Origin: Marinomonas aquiplantarum | Lineage (GTDB): Bacteria; Pseudomonadota; Gammaproteobacteria; Pseudomonadales; Marinomonadaceae | Length of the DNA: 54,500 nt | Direction: 5' to 3' | NCBI RefSeq assembly: GCF_003314975.1 | Contig: NZ_QNRF01000015.1 | Location: 1 to 54,500 of the forward strand | Made by a program: the position numbers and the translations under genes | Shown: positions 35,651-45,019 of the stretch, in pieces | Layout: the number at the start of each line of letters is the position of its first letter | Position numbering within the stretch: position 1 is the first letter of the stretch | The notes under the pieces: generated by a model | The model's database searches: none | What the model was told of the DNA's origin: nothing | What the model saw: the letters and a program-made list of their open reading frames with translations, nothing else

Positions 35651-36934
35651 ATGTTAAAGCAAACCCTGCTGCCTATCTGGAGCTTACTCTTTGGCATTGC
35701 GATTTTAACCATAGCCAGCGCCCTGCAAAGCTCGCTTATCGGTATCCGTGCGTCCATTGAAGAGTTCAATACGTCCGCGACAGGGTTAATCATGTCGGCC
35801 TATTATTTAGGTTTCATTGTGGGTTCCTTGATTGTGCCAAACTGGATCAAGAACGTTGGTCACATTCGAGTTTTCGCGGCGGTGGCTTCTCTCGCCTCAA
35901 TCACCATCCTTATGCAGTCCGTATTGGTTAACCCTTGGTTTTGGATCTTTATGCGTATGTGTACTGGATTATGCTACGCCGCCTTGTTTATTGTCACCGA
36001 AAGTTGGCTAAATGAAATTTCCACCAACACCACACGTGGTCGCTTATTTTCCATTTATATTATTGAGATTTGGGCTTGCCAGACATTTGGCCAAGCACTG
36101 CTGAACATTGCTTCGCCAGGAGGTTACGGACTTTTCATTCTAACGTCCGTATTGATTTCTTTGGCTTTGGTCCCCTTATTATTGGTCAGAACCCCATCGC
36201 CGACCATTGATATTCCAGAAAAGCTCAACATCATGGGGTTGGTTCGAACCGCACCACTGGGTGTAACAGGAGTCACTATTGCTGGTATTACATCGGGGGC
36301 GATGCTCAGCTTAGGGGCTTTGTATGCCAAAAGCATAGGTATGAACATCATCCAAATATCCCTTTTTACGGGTGCCAGCTACATAGGTGGCATGTTATTA
36401 CAATGGCCAATTGGCTTATTATCAGACCGACAAGATCGACGGGTCACCATTTTGTGGGTTGCCATTGTCGGAGGCGTAACCGCGCTGATTGTGCCGTTTG
36501 GCTACAACATGGATAACCAGATCATCATGATGGTCGGGATGTTTATGATTGGTGCCTTTATCTTTCCCATGTATTCACTGGCATCATCACACATTAATGA
36601 TCAGCTTAGACCGGAGCAAATTTTATCTGCCAGTAGCGGCATTATCTTGCTAAATGGCGTCGGCGGGATGATTGGTCCTTTGGTGGCCGCTATTTTGATG
36701 GATTGGATCAGCTTAAACGCGCTTTTCTGGTTCGTGTCTTTCATGAATATTTTTGTCATTCTAATGGCCTTGTACCGAATTAATGCGCAACCTGCGATGG
36801 TTATCGAAGAACAAGGGGATCAGATTCCAGTGGCGCTGACCGTATCGTCCGTTGCCACCGCAGAGATGCTGGTCGAAGCCGACTCATCCATTCAAACCGA
36901 AGAGAAAAGCCACGAGGTGGAAATCAAGCTCTAA
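35651..36934 (+). CDS. MFS transporter, YcaD-like
   Basis: 427 residues with about 12 membrane segments. SALQSSLIGIRASIEEFNTSATGLIMSAYYLGFIVGSL and WIFMRMCTGLCYAALFIVTESWLNEISTNTTRGRLFSIYI resemble the YcaD branch of MFS proteins, whose substrate is unsettled. The C-terminal tail (~35 residues, Glu/Ser/Val-rich) is cytoplasmic. Convergent with argO. No linked regulator is visible. Confidence 0.85.
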   Translation: MLKQTLLPIWSLLFGIAILTIASALQSSLIGIRASIEEFNTSATGLIMSAYYLGFIVGSLIVPNWIKNVGHIRVFAAVASLASITILMQSVLVNPWFWIFMRMCTGLCYAALFIVTESWLNEISTNTTRGRLFSIYIIEIWACQTFGQALLNIASPGGYGLFILTSVLISLALVPLLLVRTPSPTIDIPEKLNIMGLVRTAPLGVTGVTIAGITSGAMLSLGALYAKSIGMNIIQISLFTGASYIGGMLLQWPIGLLSDRQDRRVTILWVAIVGGVTALIVPFGYNMDNQIIMMVGMFMIGAFIFPMYSLASSHINDQLRPEQILSASSGIILLNGVGGMIGPLVAAILMDWISLNALFWFVSFMNIFVILMALYRINAQPAMVIEEQGDQIPVALTVSSVATAEMLVEADSSIQTEEKSHEVEIKL

Positions 36935-36961
36935 CTACTCCGTTTTTTCAAGCCACCCTCC

Positions 36962-37567
36962 TTATAAAGGCTGGGTGGCAATTTGAAAGGCAATAAACCA
37001 AATCAATAACGCATTGATGCGATTAAACCAACGCCAAAAGCTCGCTTTCTCTAGTAAGGCGGCACACAATCGTCCAACAAACGCTAAGGATAGAAACCAC
37101 GCAATGGAGGCCAATACACCACCCATGACAAACTGCCATTTCGCTTCTTGCCATTGATTAGCCAAACTGCCGATCAAAATCATAGTGTCTAAATAAAAAT
37201 GTGGGTTTAACCAAGTCACAGCTAAGGCCATCATAAACAGAGGCCAAATAGCGAGTTTTTTGGTGTACAGCTCCAAAATTAAATGCTCTTCTAGAAAAGA
37301 CGCTCGCCATTTACCGTAAGCAAACCAGACCAAAAATGCGACACCGCCCCAACGAGAAATCGCCAGTAACCAGTCATGCGTTTGCAACAATAACCCAAGC
37401 CCAAAGGCACCCAGCATCATGGAAATCGCATCACTCACAATAAACAACAATGCCAAGGGAAACGCATAATGACGTTTTAGTGCTTGCTCTAATAAAAAAC
37501 TGTTCTGCGCACCCACCGCAATAATCAAACCACCACCTGTGATTGCACCACTCATTAAAGCTAACAT
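36962..37567 (-). CDS. argO: Arginine/lysine exporter (LysE/ArgO type)
   Basis: 201 residues and six predicted membrane segments. MSGAITGGGLIIAVGAQNSFLLEQALKRHY is the LysE/ArgO start, including AVGAQN. It would export basic amino acids such as arginine or the toxic analogue canavanine. It is divergent from an ArgP-type LysR regulator, the standard arrangement for argO regulation in several proteobacteria. A hairpin GCCACCC/GGGTGGC (36952-36979) overlaps the stop. Confidence 0.9.
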   Translation of the reverse strand: MLALMSGAITGGGLIIAVGAQNSFLLEQALKRHYAFPLALLFIVSDAISMMLGAFGLGLLLQTHDWLLAISRWGGVAFLVWFAYGKWRASFLEEHLILELYTKKLAIWPLFMMALAVTWLNPHFYLDTMILIGSLANQWQEAKWQFVMGGVLASIAWFLSLAFVGRLCAALLEKASFWRWFNRINALLIWFIAFQIATQPL

Positions 37568-37655
37568 AAGTTCATCTCCTAATAATTGACTTGATCTTAT
37601 GCAAAGAGACCACTAAATTAAAATTAATTAAATTTAAACTGCATTACTAAAACTT

Positions 37656-38537
37656 ATGTTCGATTATAAAGCACTGATCAGCTTACAGGCGGTGGTGAAA
37701 TACCAAAGCTTTGACAAGGCAGCCACGGCACTTCACATCACACAATCAGCGGTATCGCAAAACATCAAACGTCTAGAGTTGGAGTATGGGCGCCCTTTAT
37801 TGATTCGCGCCAGACCCGTAGTGGCAACCCCGTTAGGAGAAAAGCTTCTTGCCCATTTAAATAAGGTGAGTTTGCTAGAAGAGGGCTTACAGGAGAGCAT
37901 TCAAGGGGAAGTTAGTCACCAACCACTTAATATTGCGACCAACAATGACGTGCTGGCCACATGGTTTATTCAGGTAATGCAAGAGTTTGCTAACATCAGC
38001 ACCACCAAATTACACATCAAAGCGGCTGACCAACTCCAAACTCGCAGCATGCTGCAGAGTGGGCAAGTAGTGGCTTGTTTAAGCCAAGTAGGTACACCCG
38101 TCGCAGGTGGTGATGTGGTATTTTTGGGTAATATGAGTTACGAGTTGGTCGCAACTCAATCTTTTATTAATGACTATCTGCACGGTGACGTCAGTGTCCA
38201 TTCCGTTGCTAACTCCCCTTCTCTGGTCTATAACGAAAACGATGAGTTGTGGGAGCGTTATCAAACGGAATGTTTAAAAATAAAAGCGGATGTCATTAAC
38301 AGTCATTGGTACCCATCTTCACACGGTTTCGTAGAACTTGTCATGGGTGGCACAGTCTGTGCTTTAGTCCCTAGTGTCCAGGTTAAACAGCAGTTAGAAA
38401 ACGGGCAGCTGATTTCCCTGTTTCCAAGTGACAAAATCGCCTTGCCACTTTATTGGCATTGGTACAAACTTAACGCCCCAATATTGGATCGCTTAACTAA
38501 GGTGATAAAAACTGTCACACAAGATGTCCTATACTAA
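37656..38537 (+). CDS. argP: ArgP-type LysR regulator
   Basis: 293 residues. The N-terminal HTH is FDYKALISLQAVVKYQSFDKAATALHITQSAVSQNIKRLELEYGRPLLIRARP, matching ArgP/IciA. The C-terminal effector domain holds LNIATNNDVLATWFIQVM. ArgP activates argO in response to arginine or lysine. It is divergent from argO with an 88-base AT-rich gap where ArgP should bind. Confidence 0.9.
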   Translation: MFDYKALISLQAVVKYQSFDKAATALHITQSAVSQNIKRLELEYGRPLLIRARPVVATPLGEKLLAHLNKVSLLEEGLQESIQGEVSHQPLNIATNNDVLATWFIQVMQEFANISTTKLHIKAADQLQTRSMLQSGQVVACLSQVGTPVAGGDVVFLGNMSYELVATQSFINDYLHGDVSVHSVANSPSLVYNENDELWERYQTECLKIKADVINSHWYPSSHGFVELVMGGTVCALVPSVQVKQQLENGQLISLFPSDKIALPLYWHWYKLNAPILDRLTKVIKTVTQDVLY

Positions 38538-38611
38538 AGGCCATTAGAGAAACAGGCTGGCTATGCCCACGTTTGGACAGCCACTTTACACAGCCATTTT
38601 AAGGAAAAACT

Positions 38612-39448
38612 ATGATACGCAAATGTCTATTCCCTGTTGCAGGCTACGGCACCCGTTTTTTGCCAGCCACTAAGTCCATGCCCAAAGAAATGCTTCCTAT
38701 TGTTAACAAACCTCTAGTGCAATACGGTGTGGAAGAAGCAACAGCAGCAGGCCTTAACAATGTGACTTTTGTTACTGGTCGAGGCAAACGAGCCATTGCT
38801 GATCACTTTGATATCAGTTACGAGTTGGAACACCAAATCTCAGGCTCCAGCAAAGAAAAATACCTTGAAGGCATTCGTCACCTTATCGACAATGTTAACT
38901 TCTCTTTTACACGTCAAAACAACATGTTAGGCCTTGGTCATGCCATTTTGACCGGCGAACCTTTAATCGGCGACGAAGCCTTCGGCGTTGTCTTAGCTGA
39001 TGACCTTTGCTTCGGTGAAGATGATGGTGTCATGGCGCAAATGGTAAAACTCTACAACCAATTCCGTTGTACTATTGTCGCGATTGAAGAAGTACCTGAA
39101 GACGAAGTACACAAATACGGCGTGATTAAAGGTGAATCCATGATGGAAGGGCTTTTCCGAGTGACGGACATGGTTGAAAAACCAGCGAAAGAAGACGCGC
39201 CATCCAACCTTGCTATTATCGGTCGCTACATTCTTACTCCCGATATCTTCGATAAAATTCGCAACACGCCACCTGGTCGTAACGGCGAAGTGCAAATTAC
39301 AGACGCTATTATGCAACAAGCAAAAGAAGGCTGTGTTTTAGCGTATAAGTTTAAAGGCAAACGTTTTGACTGTGGTAGCGTCGATGGTTTCGTTGATGCA
39401 ACCAACTTCTGCTACCAAAACATCTACAAAGACCCAACAGAGTCCTAA
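38612..39448 (+). CDS. galU: UTP-glucose-1-phosphate uridylyltransferase
   Basis: 278 residues, normal for GalU. It makes UDP-glucose from UTP and glucose-1-phosphate. Motifs: CLFPVAGYGTRFLPATKSMPKEMLPIVNKPLVQYGVEEA (nucleotide-binding start), GLGHAILTGEPLIGDEAFGVVLADDL, and VEKPAKEDAPSNLAIIGRYILTPDIFD. The product feeds ugd at the other end of the window. It has its own terminator. Confidence 0.95.
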   Translation: MIRKCLFPVAGYGTRFLPATKSMPKEMLPIVNKPLVQYGVEEATAAGLNNVTFVTGRGKRAIADHFDISYELEHQISGSSKEKYLEGIRHLIDNVNFSFTRQNNMLGLGHAILTGEPLIGDEAFGVVLADDLCFGEDDGVMAQMVKLYNQFRCTIVAIEEVPEDEVHKYGVIKGESMMEGLFRVTDMVEKPAKEDAPSNLAIIGRYILTPDIFDKIRNTPPGRNGEVQITDAIMQQAKEGCVLAYKFKGKRFDCGSVDGFVDATNFCYQNIYKDPTES

Positions 39449-39480
39449 TCTAAAAAGAACCGCTAAATACGACAAAACAA

Positions 39481-39514
39481 GCCAGCGCACAAAAACAGTG
39501 CACTGGCTTTTTTT
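39481..39514 (+). terminator. Terminator between convergent galU and AEC genes
   Basis: GCCAGCGCAC (39481-39490) pairs with GTGCACTGGC (39498-39507) with one mismatch, followed by seven Ts. Confidence 0.88.
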
Positions 39515-39536
39515 ATTATCGCTCTTATTTCATCCT

Positions 39537-40478
39537 TTAGGATTGAATCAATAACTGACTCAACCAAATACAGATTGGCAAGGTCAAAATTGACATCAGA
39601 ATTTGCAACGTAATATAAGCAGCCATTTTATCCGCATCGCCGCCCAGCTGTCTGGCTAGAGCGTATGCCGATGTGGCGGTTGGCACAAAGCCAAACAATA
39701 CAGCCACTAGCGCAGGAAGGCCGGTCACGTCTAACCACCAGCACGCTAAAATAATGCTCGCAGGGAAAACGAAAAATCTTGCACCAGCTGACAACCAAAA
39801 AGTCGCTCCTACCGAACGAATCGCATCCATTCTCACACTGGCACCCACCGCCAACAACACCATAGGCAAAGCAGATTTTGCCAACATATTCGCCACATCA
39901 GAAATGACTAAAATCGGCGTTAGCCCCATTAAATTCAAACTGACACCCAGAGCAATGGCAAGGATCAGTGGATTACGAATCAAGGCACCAGTTAATAATT
40001 TAGGCAAGCTATGATCTTTACCTGAAGAGGAACCATGCATAATCACCATGGAAATCACCAAAAAAACATTAATCGACGGTACCAGAATAGCGCCACCTAA
40101 CACCGCCAACACTAAACCCTCATCGCCATACACACTGCCCGCTACAGCTAATACGATAAAGGTGTTAAAGCGAACGCCTGCTTGCAACATAGAAGAGGCG
40201 GTGGGCGCCTCAATCTGCATTAACCAGGTAATCGAAAAAACAAAGACCGCTGTGACCGCAAGAGCCAACAATAAAATCAAGGCATAACTGGCTAACATAC
40301 CATTCGAAAAATCGATTTGAGAGGTATTAGCAAACAATAAAGCGGGGAACAGCAACCAATACGTCAGCTTATCCACACCTTGCCAAAAACCTTCCATAGG
40401 GAAACGCCAACGCTGACAAAACGCACCTAACATTAACAAAGCAAAAATCGGTAAAATGGAAAGTGAAATGGAAAACAC
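39537..40478 (-). CDS. AEC-family transporter
   Basis: 313 residues with about ten membrane segments. SLSILPIFALLMLGAFCQRWRFPMEGFWQGVDKLTYWLLFPALLFANTSQIDF is typical of the auxin-efflux-carrier family. Members move malate, malonate or other anions. It is convergent with galU and co-oriented with yhaJ upstream of it, so they may be read together. Substrate unknown. Confidence 0.85.
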   Translation of the reverse strand: MFSISLSILPIFALLMLGAFCQRWRFPMEGFWQGVDKLTYWLLFPALLFANTSQIDFSNGMLASYALILLLALAVTAVFVFSITWLMQIEAPTASSMLQAGVRFNTFIVLAVAGSVYGDEGLVLAVLGGAILVPSINVFLVISMVIMHGSSSGKDHSLPKLLTGALIRNPLILAIALGVSLNLMGLTPILVISDVANMLAKSALPMVLLAVGASVRMDAIRSVGATFWLSAGARFFVFPASIILACWWLDVTGLPALVAVLFGFVPTATSAYALARQLGGDADKMAAYITLQILMSILTLPICIWLSQLLIQS

Positions 40479-40501
40479 ACAGACTCCTTAGTGTTATTAA
40501 A

Positions 40502-41419
40502 TTAGGGTTCAACCGATATACTGGGAACCAACTGCCAATCTTGCAGCATTAATTGCTCAACAAACCAACTAAGGCCACGTCCAGGCTGTTCATTACGCCA
40601 CGCTAAATAGGCCATTTGATTCGGTCTTGGTAATTCACACTGACGTATCACTAAACGACCATTGTTGAGTTCTTCTTGAATTCTATGTTTGGGTAAATAC
40701 CCCACCCCTAACCCCAAACATTGCGCCTCAATTTTGCTTTGCATTGAGTCCACACGCACCACCTGACGCGCGTCAAACACACCACTACTGCGAGCCGGCA
40801 AAATTTTTGAACTGTCTGCCACAACAATGGCGGGATACTGGCGTAAATGCTGTGCGGTGATCTTACCATCTAGCAAGGCTAGTGGATGAGTCGGCGCAAC
40901 GGCGAAGACAAATTCTAGTTCACCCAACGGACGAATCTGTACTTGCCCCTTTGGCAACTCTCCTGTCGCACCAATGACCAAATCTGCCCTATCATCTTGC
41001 AGAGCATCCCAAGCGCCACCTACGGCCTCTTCAGACAGGCTTAACTCGACTGGTCGATTTTGGTCCAAAAAACTGCCGACTACGCTCATTAGTGGCGCTG
41101 ACAAAATTGCTGTATCTCGAGCAATTCTCAACCTTGGCTCCCACCCAGATTCCATCTGTTTGATGGAATCTTCTAGACGTGTGGCGGCATCCAAAATGCT
41201 ACGACCTTGCTCCAACACCATGTGACCAGCCGTTGTTAATACCGCTCTTTGACGCGATCGATCAAATAAGGCAACCCCCAAATCTTCTTCTAACTTTTTC
41301 ACGGTATAAGTCAGAGCTGACGGTACTTTGAACAAAGCCTCTGCAGCAGCAGAAAAACTGCCAAGCTGATGAATGGCATCAATTACTCGCAATGCTTCTA
41401 ATGTAACGGCATGAGCCAT
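40502..41419 (-). CDS. yhaJ: YhaJ-like LysR regulator
   Basis: 305 residues. The N-terminal segment (VTLEALRVIDAIHQLGSFSAAAEALFKVPSALTYTVKKLEEDLGVALFDRS) closely resembles E. coli YhaJ, including PSAL-Y. The C-terminal domain is a typical LysR effector domain. It is divergent from a yhaK-type pirin gene, as in E. coli. The shared 127-base gap has a TTCAA-N5-TTGAA box (41433-41447). YhaJ in E. coli reacts to aromatic breakdown products and controls yhaK; similar regulation is inferred. Confidence 0.85.
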   Translation of the reverse strand: MAHAVTLEALRVIDAIHQLGSFSAAAEALFKVPSALTYTVKKLEEDLGVALFDRSRQRAVLTTAGHMVLEQGRSILDAATRLEDSIKQMESGWEPRLRIARDTAILSAPLMSVVGSFLDQNRPVELSLSEEAVGGAWDALQDDRADLVIGATGELPKGQVQIRPLGELEFVFAVAPTHPLALLDGKITAQHLRQYPAIVVADSSKILPARSSGVFDARQVVRVDSMQSKIEAQCLGLGVGYLPKHRIQEELNNGRLVIRQCELPRPNQMAYLAWRNEQPGRGLSWFVEQLMLQDWQLVPSISVEP

Positions 41420-41432
41420 GCTTCACCTTTTA

Positions 41433-41447
41433 TTCAAATTTTTTGAA
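41433..41447. promoter_or_regulatory. LysR-type binding box in the yhaJ-yhaK gap
   Basis: TTCAA-ATTTT-TTGAA is a perfect T-N11-A LysR box, 14 bases upstream of the yhaJ start and 100 bases before yhaK. It suits autorepression of yhaJ and activation of yhaK. Confidence 0.7.
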
Positions 41448-41546
41448 ATACTAGCTCAAAAGCTTCCGATTTTCTTTCTTTTTAGCCGCATCTAAACTGA
41501 CCCTATTCTTATAGAGACTTCTCTACACCATTTTAGGAGACAGATT

Positions 41547-42245
41547 ATGATTCAGTTACGCTCAGCAAATGATCGCGGTCATGCTAATTTTGGCTGGCTC
41601 AACAGCTACCACAGCTTTTCCTTTGGCAGTTATTTTGACCCGCAGCATATGGGGTTTTCTCATCTACGAGTGATTAATGATGATACCGTCAGCCCAAGCG
41701 CCGGATTTGAAACCCACGGCCACAAAGACATGGAAATTCTTAGCCTAGTGTTACAAGGTACCATTGCCCATAAAGATAGCACTGGCAACATTGAAGAATT
41801 GCCTGCAGGTGAATATCAATTAATGTCGGCAGGCAAAGGGATTTATCACAGTGAATTTAATGCGTCTGACCAAGAAACCCTAAAATTCTTGCAGATTTGG
41901 ATTCAACCTAATCGCTTGGGTGGCGAGCCAGGTTATCAACAAAAAGCGTTTGGAGAAGAAGAAGGTTTAACCAACATCATCACACCGGATGGTGAAAGTG
42001 GCACCTTAGCCATCAAACAAGACATGCGTTTACACCAGCTTATTATGTCAGAGCAAACACAGTTGACATGGCAAGCTGATGCCAAACGACGCTACTATAT
42101 TCACTTAATTGAAGGTGAACTGAGCTTGGCAGATGGTATTAATATGAAACCTGGCGACGGTGCCAAATTACAGAGCATTAGCCAAATAGACTTTACCAAG
42201 TTATCAGACAAAAGAGTCAAAGCCCTGTTGTTTGATCTTGCCTAA
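41547..42245 (+). CDS. yhaK: Pirin-family protein (YhaK-like)
   Basis: 232 residues. The N-terminal cupin has FGWLNSYHSFSFGSYFDP, VSPSAGFETHGHKDMEILSLVLQGTIAHKDS and AGKGIYHSEFN, including the pirin metal-binding His and Glu. YhaK-type pirins respond to redox stress; some pirins have quercetinase activity. An AGGAGA ribosome site precedes the ATG. It is regulated by the divergent yhaJ. Confidence 0.92.
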   Translation: MIQLRSANDRGHANFGWLNSYHSFSFGSYFDPQHMGFSHLRVINDDTVSPSAGFETHGHKDMEILSLVLQGTIAHKDSTGNIEELPAGEYQLMSAGKGIYHSEFNASDQETLKFLQIWIQPNRLGGEPGYQQKAFGEEEGLTNIITPDGESGTLAIKQDMRLHQLIMSEQTQLTWQADAKRRYYIHLIEGELSLADGINMKPGDGAKLQSISQIDFTKLSDKRVKALLFDLA

Positions 42246-42250
42246 ATCAA

Positions 42251-42289
42251 GTAAAAATGGGTAATGGCCTTGTATAAGAGGTCATTACC
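42251..42289 (-). terminator. Rho-independent terminator of the iron ABC operon
   Basis: GGTAATGGCCT (42260-42270) pairs with AGGTCATTACC (42279-42289), including one G-U. Followed on minus by CATTTTTAC (A run at 42253-42257). It lies 27 bases past the ATPase stop. Confidence 0.75.
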
Positions 42290-42316
42290 ATAAAACATAG
42301 CGTCAAATCCAAGCCT

Positions 42317-43072
42317 TCAAAAATGCAAACTCAACCGTTTACCTTGATGTTCGATAATATCCACCTCAACACCATAAAGTGCTTTGATACTATCGGGCGT
42401 TAACACCTGGTCTGGTGGGCCTTTAAATACTATCCTCCCCTGCTTTAGTGCAACGATCTGATCCGCATACAAACTGGCATAGTTAATATCATGCAACACA
42501 ACAACGATGGTTTTGTTCCAGTCAACAATGGCACGCCTTAGTGTCGTCATCAAATGTCGAGCATGATACATATCCAAGTTGTTTAAAGGCTCATCCAATA
42601 GGATGTAGTCTGTTCCTTGGCAAAACACCATGGCCACCAATGCCATCTGACGCTGACCACCTGACAATTCATCCAAAAAAGTTGTGCGGAATGTTAACAG
42701 TTCAAAATACGCCAACATTTGCTCCACCACCTTGTGATCGTCTGCCGTCGGTCGCCCCTTATGATATGGGTACCTCGCGTAGAGCAATAAATCTTGCACC
42801 GTTAGCCGGCTCATAAAGTGGCTATGCTGCTGTAAAATACCGACTTTCCTAGCCATTACTCGGCTAGATGTGCTGGAAATATCTAAGTAATCATAACGAA
42901 TCTGGCCAGTTTGCAAAGGCAATAAACGCGCCATAAGAGATAATAAAGTGGACTTCCCAGCCCCGTTTGGGCCAATCAACGCGATGGTTTGTTTCGCCTC
43001 CAGTGTGAGCTCAGTAACGTCTAATATGTTTTTCCCCGCTCGATCAAAACTCACATTTTGAATTTGAATCAC
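42317..43072 (-). CDS. Iron-siderophore ABC transporter, ATP-binding protein
   Basis: 251 residues. Walker A ALIGPNGAGKSTLLSLMARL, Q-loop GILQQHSHF, signature LDELSGGQRQMALVAMVFCQG and Walker B DYILLDEPLNNLDMYH. The ATPase of a FecE/FepC-type importer, resembling the VctC/FatE/CeuD branch (catecholate). It starts four bases inside the upstream permease gene. Its 3' part contains a 59-bp segment that recurs exactly at 51358. The last gene of the minus-strand operon. Confidence 0.92.
   Translation of the reverse strand: MIQIQNVSFDRAGKNILDVTELTLEAKQTIALIGPNGAGKSTLLSLMARLLPLQTGQIRYDYLDISSTSSRVMARKVGILQQHSHFMSRLTVQDLLLYARYPYHKGRPTADDHKVVEQMLAYFELLTFRTTFLDELSGGQRQMALVAMVFCQGTDYILLDEPLNNLDMYHARHLMTTLRRAIVDWNKTIVVVLHDINYASLYADQIVALKQGRIVFKGPPDQVLTPDSIKALYGVEVDIIEHQGKRLSLHF
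42395..42453. repeat. 59-bp perfect direct repeat, copy 1 (inside the ATPase gene)
   Basis: From GGGCGTTAAC to GTGCAA, identical to 51358-51416 and in the same orientation. In copy 1 it encodes ATPase residues about 206-226. Confidence 0.95.
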
Positions 43073-44028
43073 TGCCGACCTCGCTTTAATAACAACATAA
43101 AAAAAACACTACCACCAATGACTTCAATCACCACACTCAATGTTGCCTTCATTGAGAGAACATGCTCAAACAAAGTCTGACCAGCTACCAAAATCAACGC
43201 CCCTACTATCGCCACCAGTAATAAATGATAACCAGACTTACCATCGGGAAAACATTGTTGTACCAAGGCAACAACCAATAAACCAAAAAATAAAATTGGC
43301 CCAACCAAGGCGGTTGAAACACTCACTAACGCTGCCACTAGCATTAGAAATAAACAGGTCATTGGCACATAAGCAATGCCTAAATTGATCACATGATTTC
43401 GACCCAAACGGAAAATATCCAAAACCGCGTGCAAGCGCCAAACCAAACCTAAACAGACGGCCAATACGACAACAGCAATCCAAAGCACTTGTCGATCAAG
43501 CTGATCGAATCGAGCAAAGGCGGCCCCTTGAAACACGACGAAGTCTTCTGGTGAAATCATCCGCCCCAGAAACTCATTCAACGCTTGTACTAATAAACCA
43601 ATCACAATGCCAATCAGTAACAATCGATTCATATCTCGATGAAACCGCAGAATCAACCCACCAAAAATGAGCAAAGCAAAACCAATCATCACGAGACTAT
43701 TCATTAAGAACAAATGAATGGCGTTCATGGCTAAGTAACTTCCTGTGCCTAACACCGAGATAATGACTAGGCTAATCAATAAGTAAATGGCGTCCAAGCC
43801 CATAATTGATGGGGTCAAAATACGGCTATGAGTCAGGGTTTGAAAAACATAAGTAGAAACGGCTACTGACACACCAACGGCATTCAATGCCAACCATTTT
43901 TCAAAACGCAGCACGAGAAAAAAGTGATCATCTGGTGTTAACCCCCAAGTAATAAACAAGAAAGAAGACAATAACCAAACGCTGATTAAACCTTGCAAAA
44001 CACGTTTCTGAAATCGATTAGAAAGCAC
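43069..44028 (-). CDS. Iron-siderophore ABC transporter permease 2
   Basis: 319 residues, about nine membrane segments, FecCD family. It has FQTLTHSRILTPSIMGLDAIYLLISLVIISVLGTGS (typical), and GPILFFGLLVVALVQQ in the cytoplasmic loop. The GTG start with GGAGATCGCC upstream overlaps the other permease by 11 bases. It forms a heterodimer with that permease. Resembles FatC/VctG/CeuC. Confidence 0.9.
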   Translation of the reverse strand: MLSNRFQKRVLQGLISVWLLSSFLFITWGLTPDDHFFLVLRFEKWLALNAVGVSVAVSTYVFQTLTHSRILTPSIMGLDAIYLLISLVIISVLGTGSYLAMNAIHLFLMNSLVMIGFALLIFGGLILRFHRDMNRLLLIGIVIGLLVQALNEFLGRMISPEDFVVFQGAAFARFDQLDRQVLWIAVVVLAVCLGLVWRLHAVLDIFRLGRNHVINLGIAYVPMTCLFLMLVAALVSVSTALVGPILFFGLLVVALVQQCFPDGKSGYHLLLVAIVGALILVAGQTLFEHVLSMKATLSVVIEVIGGSVFFMLLLKRGRQ

Positions 44029-44980
44029 GGCGATCTCCTCGCCATAACATCACTAAAAACACAGTGCCGGCAAATACCGCAAACACTAAATTAGCAGGTA
44101 CCTCCAATGGATGAGTAAGCAAGCGACCGATCACATCACAAAGCAGCAGCGAACTGGCCCCCATCCACGCACACCATGGCAAGCTATGCTTTAAGTTATC
44201 ACCACAGTACTGTCTCACAATGTTCGGGATAACCAGTCCAAGAAAGCTGATCATACCGACCGTTGCCACCACCAAAGACGTCGCCAGAGCAATCATCATC
44301 AAGGCAACGACAACTAATGCACGATATGGCACGCCTAGTGTTTTCGCCAACGCTTCCCCCATGCCCAACATGCTGAACTGATTCGCCATCCAATACACGA
44401 TTAGGCCAATGATAAAGGCTCCCCATAGCAGCTCATAACGCCCTTGGATAATGGTCGCAAAGTCACCATTGAGCCATACCGCCAGCATTTGCATGCGGTC
44501 AAATTCAAACGCTAAGAATGTCACGCCAGCCCCCCAAATGGCACTGTAAACCAAACCAATTAAAGGCAGTTGTAATGGGTCCGATAAGGTCAGTTTCTGC
44601 AATAATGCGAAGAACACCAACAAGCTCAACAGCCCCATACCTGCACCAAGCAGCATGGTCCCCACCAAGCCAACCTCTGGCAAGAACACGCTGGTGAGCA
44701 ATAACCCAAGAGCAATGCCTTGGGGCGTGCCTAAGGTGGTTGGTTCAGCAAAAACATTGTTCATAACCGATTGCGACAAACAACCTACGATGCCTAAAAT
44801 ACTGCCCACAATTAACACCGCTAGAGTTCTTGGGATACGGCTCGACATCATCACATTCGCCATGTCGGGTTGACGAAAAATGTCCTCCAAAGAGATGGCA
44901 TAAGCCCCAACCAACAAACTAACAAGCGCTAGCATCAGTAAGCTTAATAACGCCAAGAGCCAATAACTAAATGGCCTCAT
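44018..44980 (-). CDS. Iron-siderophore ABC transporter permease 1
   Basis: 320 residues from ATG 44978-44980, chosen over an upstream GTG because GGAG lies just before it. About eight to nine membrane segments. SRIPRTLAVLIVGSILGIVGCLSQSVMNNVFAEPTTLGTPQGIALG and TVGMISFLGLVIPNIVRQYCGDNLKHSLPWCAWMGASSLLLCDVIGR are FecCD family signatures, including the coupling loop. Resembles FatD/VctD/CeuB. Confidence 0.9.
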   Translation of the reverse strand: MRPFSYWLLALLSLLMLALVSLLVGAYAISLEDIFRQPDMANVMMSSRIPRTLAVLIVGSILGIVGCLSQSVMNNVFAEPTTLGTPQGIALGLLLTSVFLPEVGLVGTMLLGAGMGLLSLLVFFALLQKLTLSDPLQLPLIGLVYSAIWGAGVTFLAFEFDRMQMLAVWLNGDFATIIQGRYELLWGAFIIGLIVYWMANQFSMLGMGEALAKTLGVPYRALVVVALMMIALATSLVVATVGMISFLGLVIPNIVRQYCGDNLKHSLPWCAWMGASSLLLCDVIGRLLTHPLEVPANLVFAVFAGTVFLVMLWRGDRRAF

Positions 44981-45019
44981 ACGGCTCCAAAGATACACAC
45001 ATCAACATAACAAACCGTG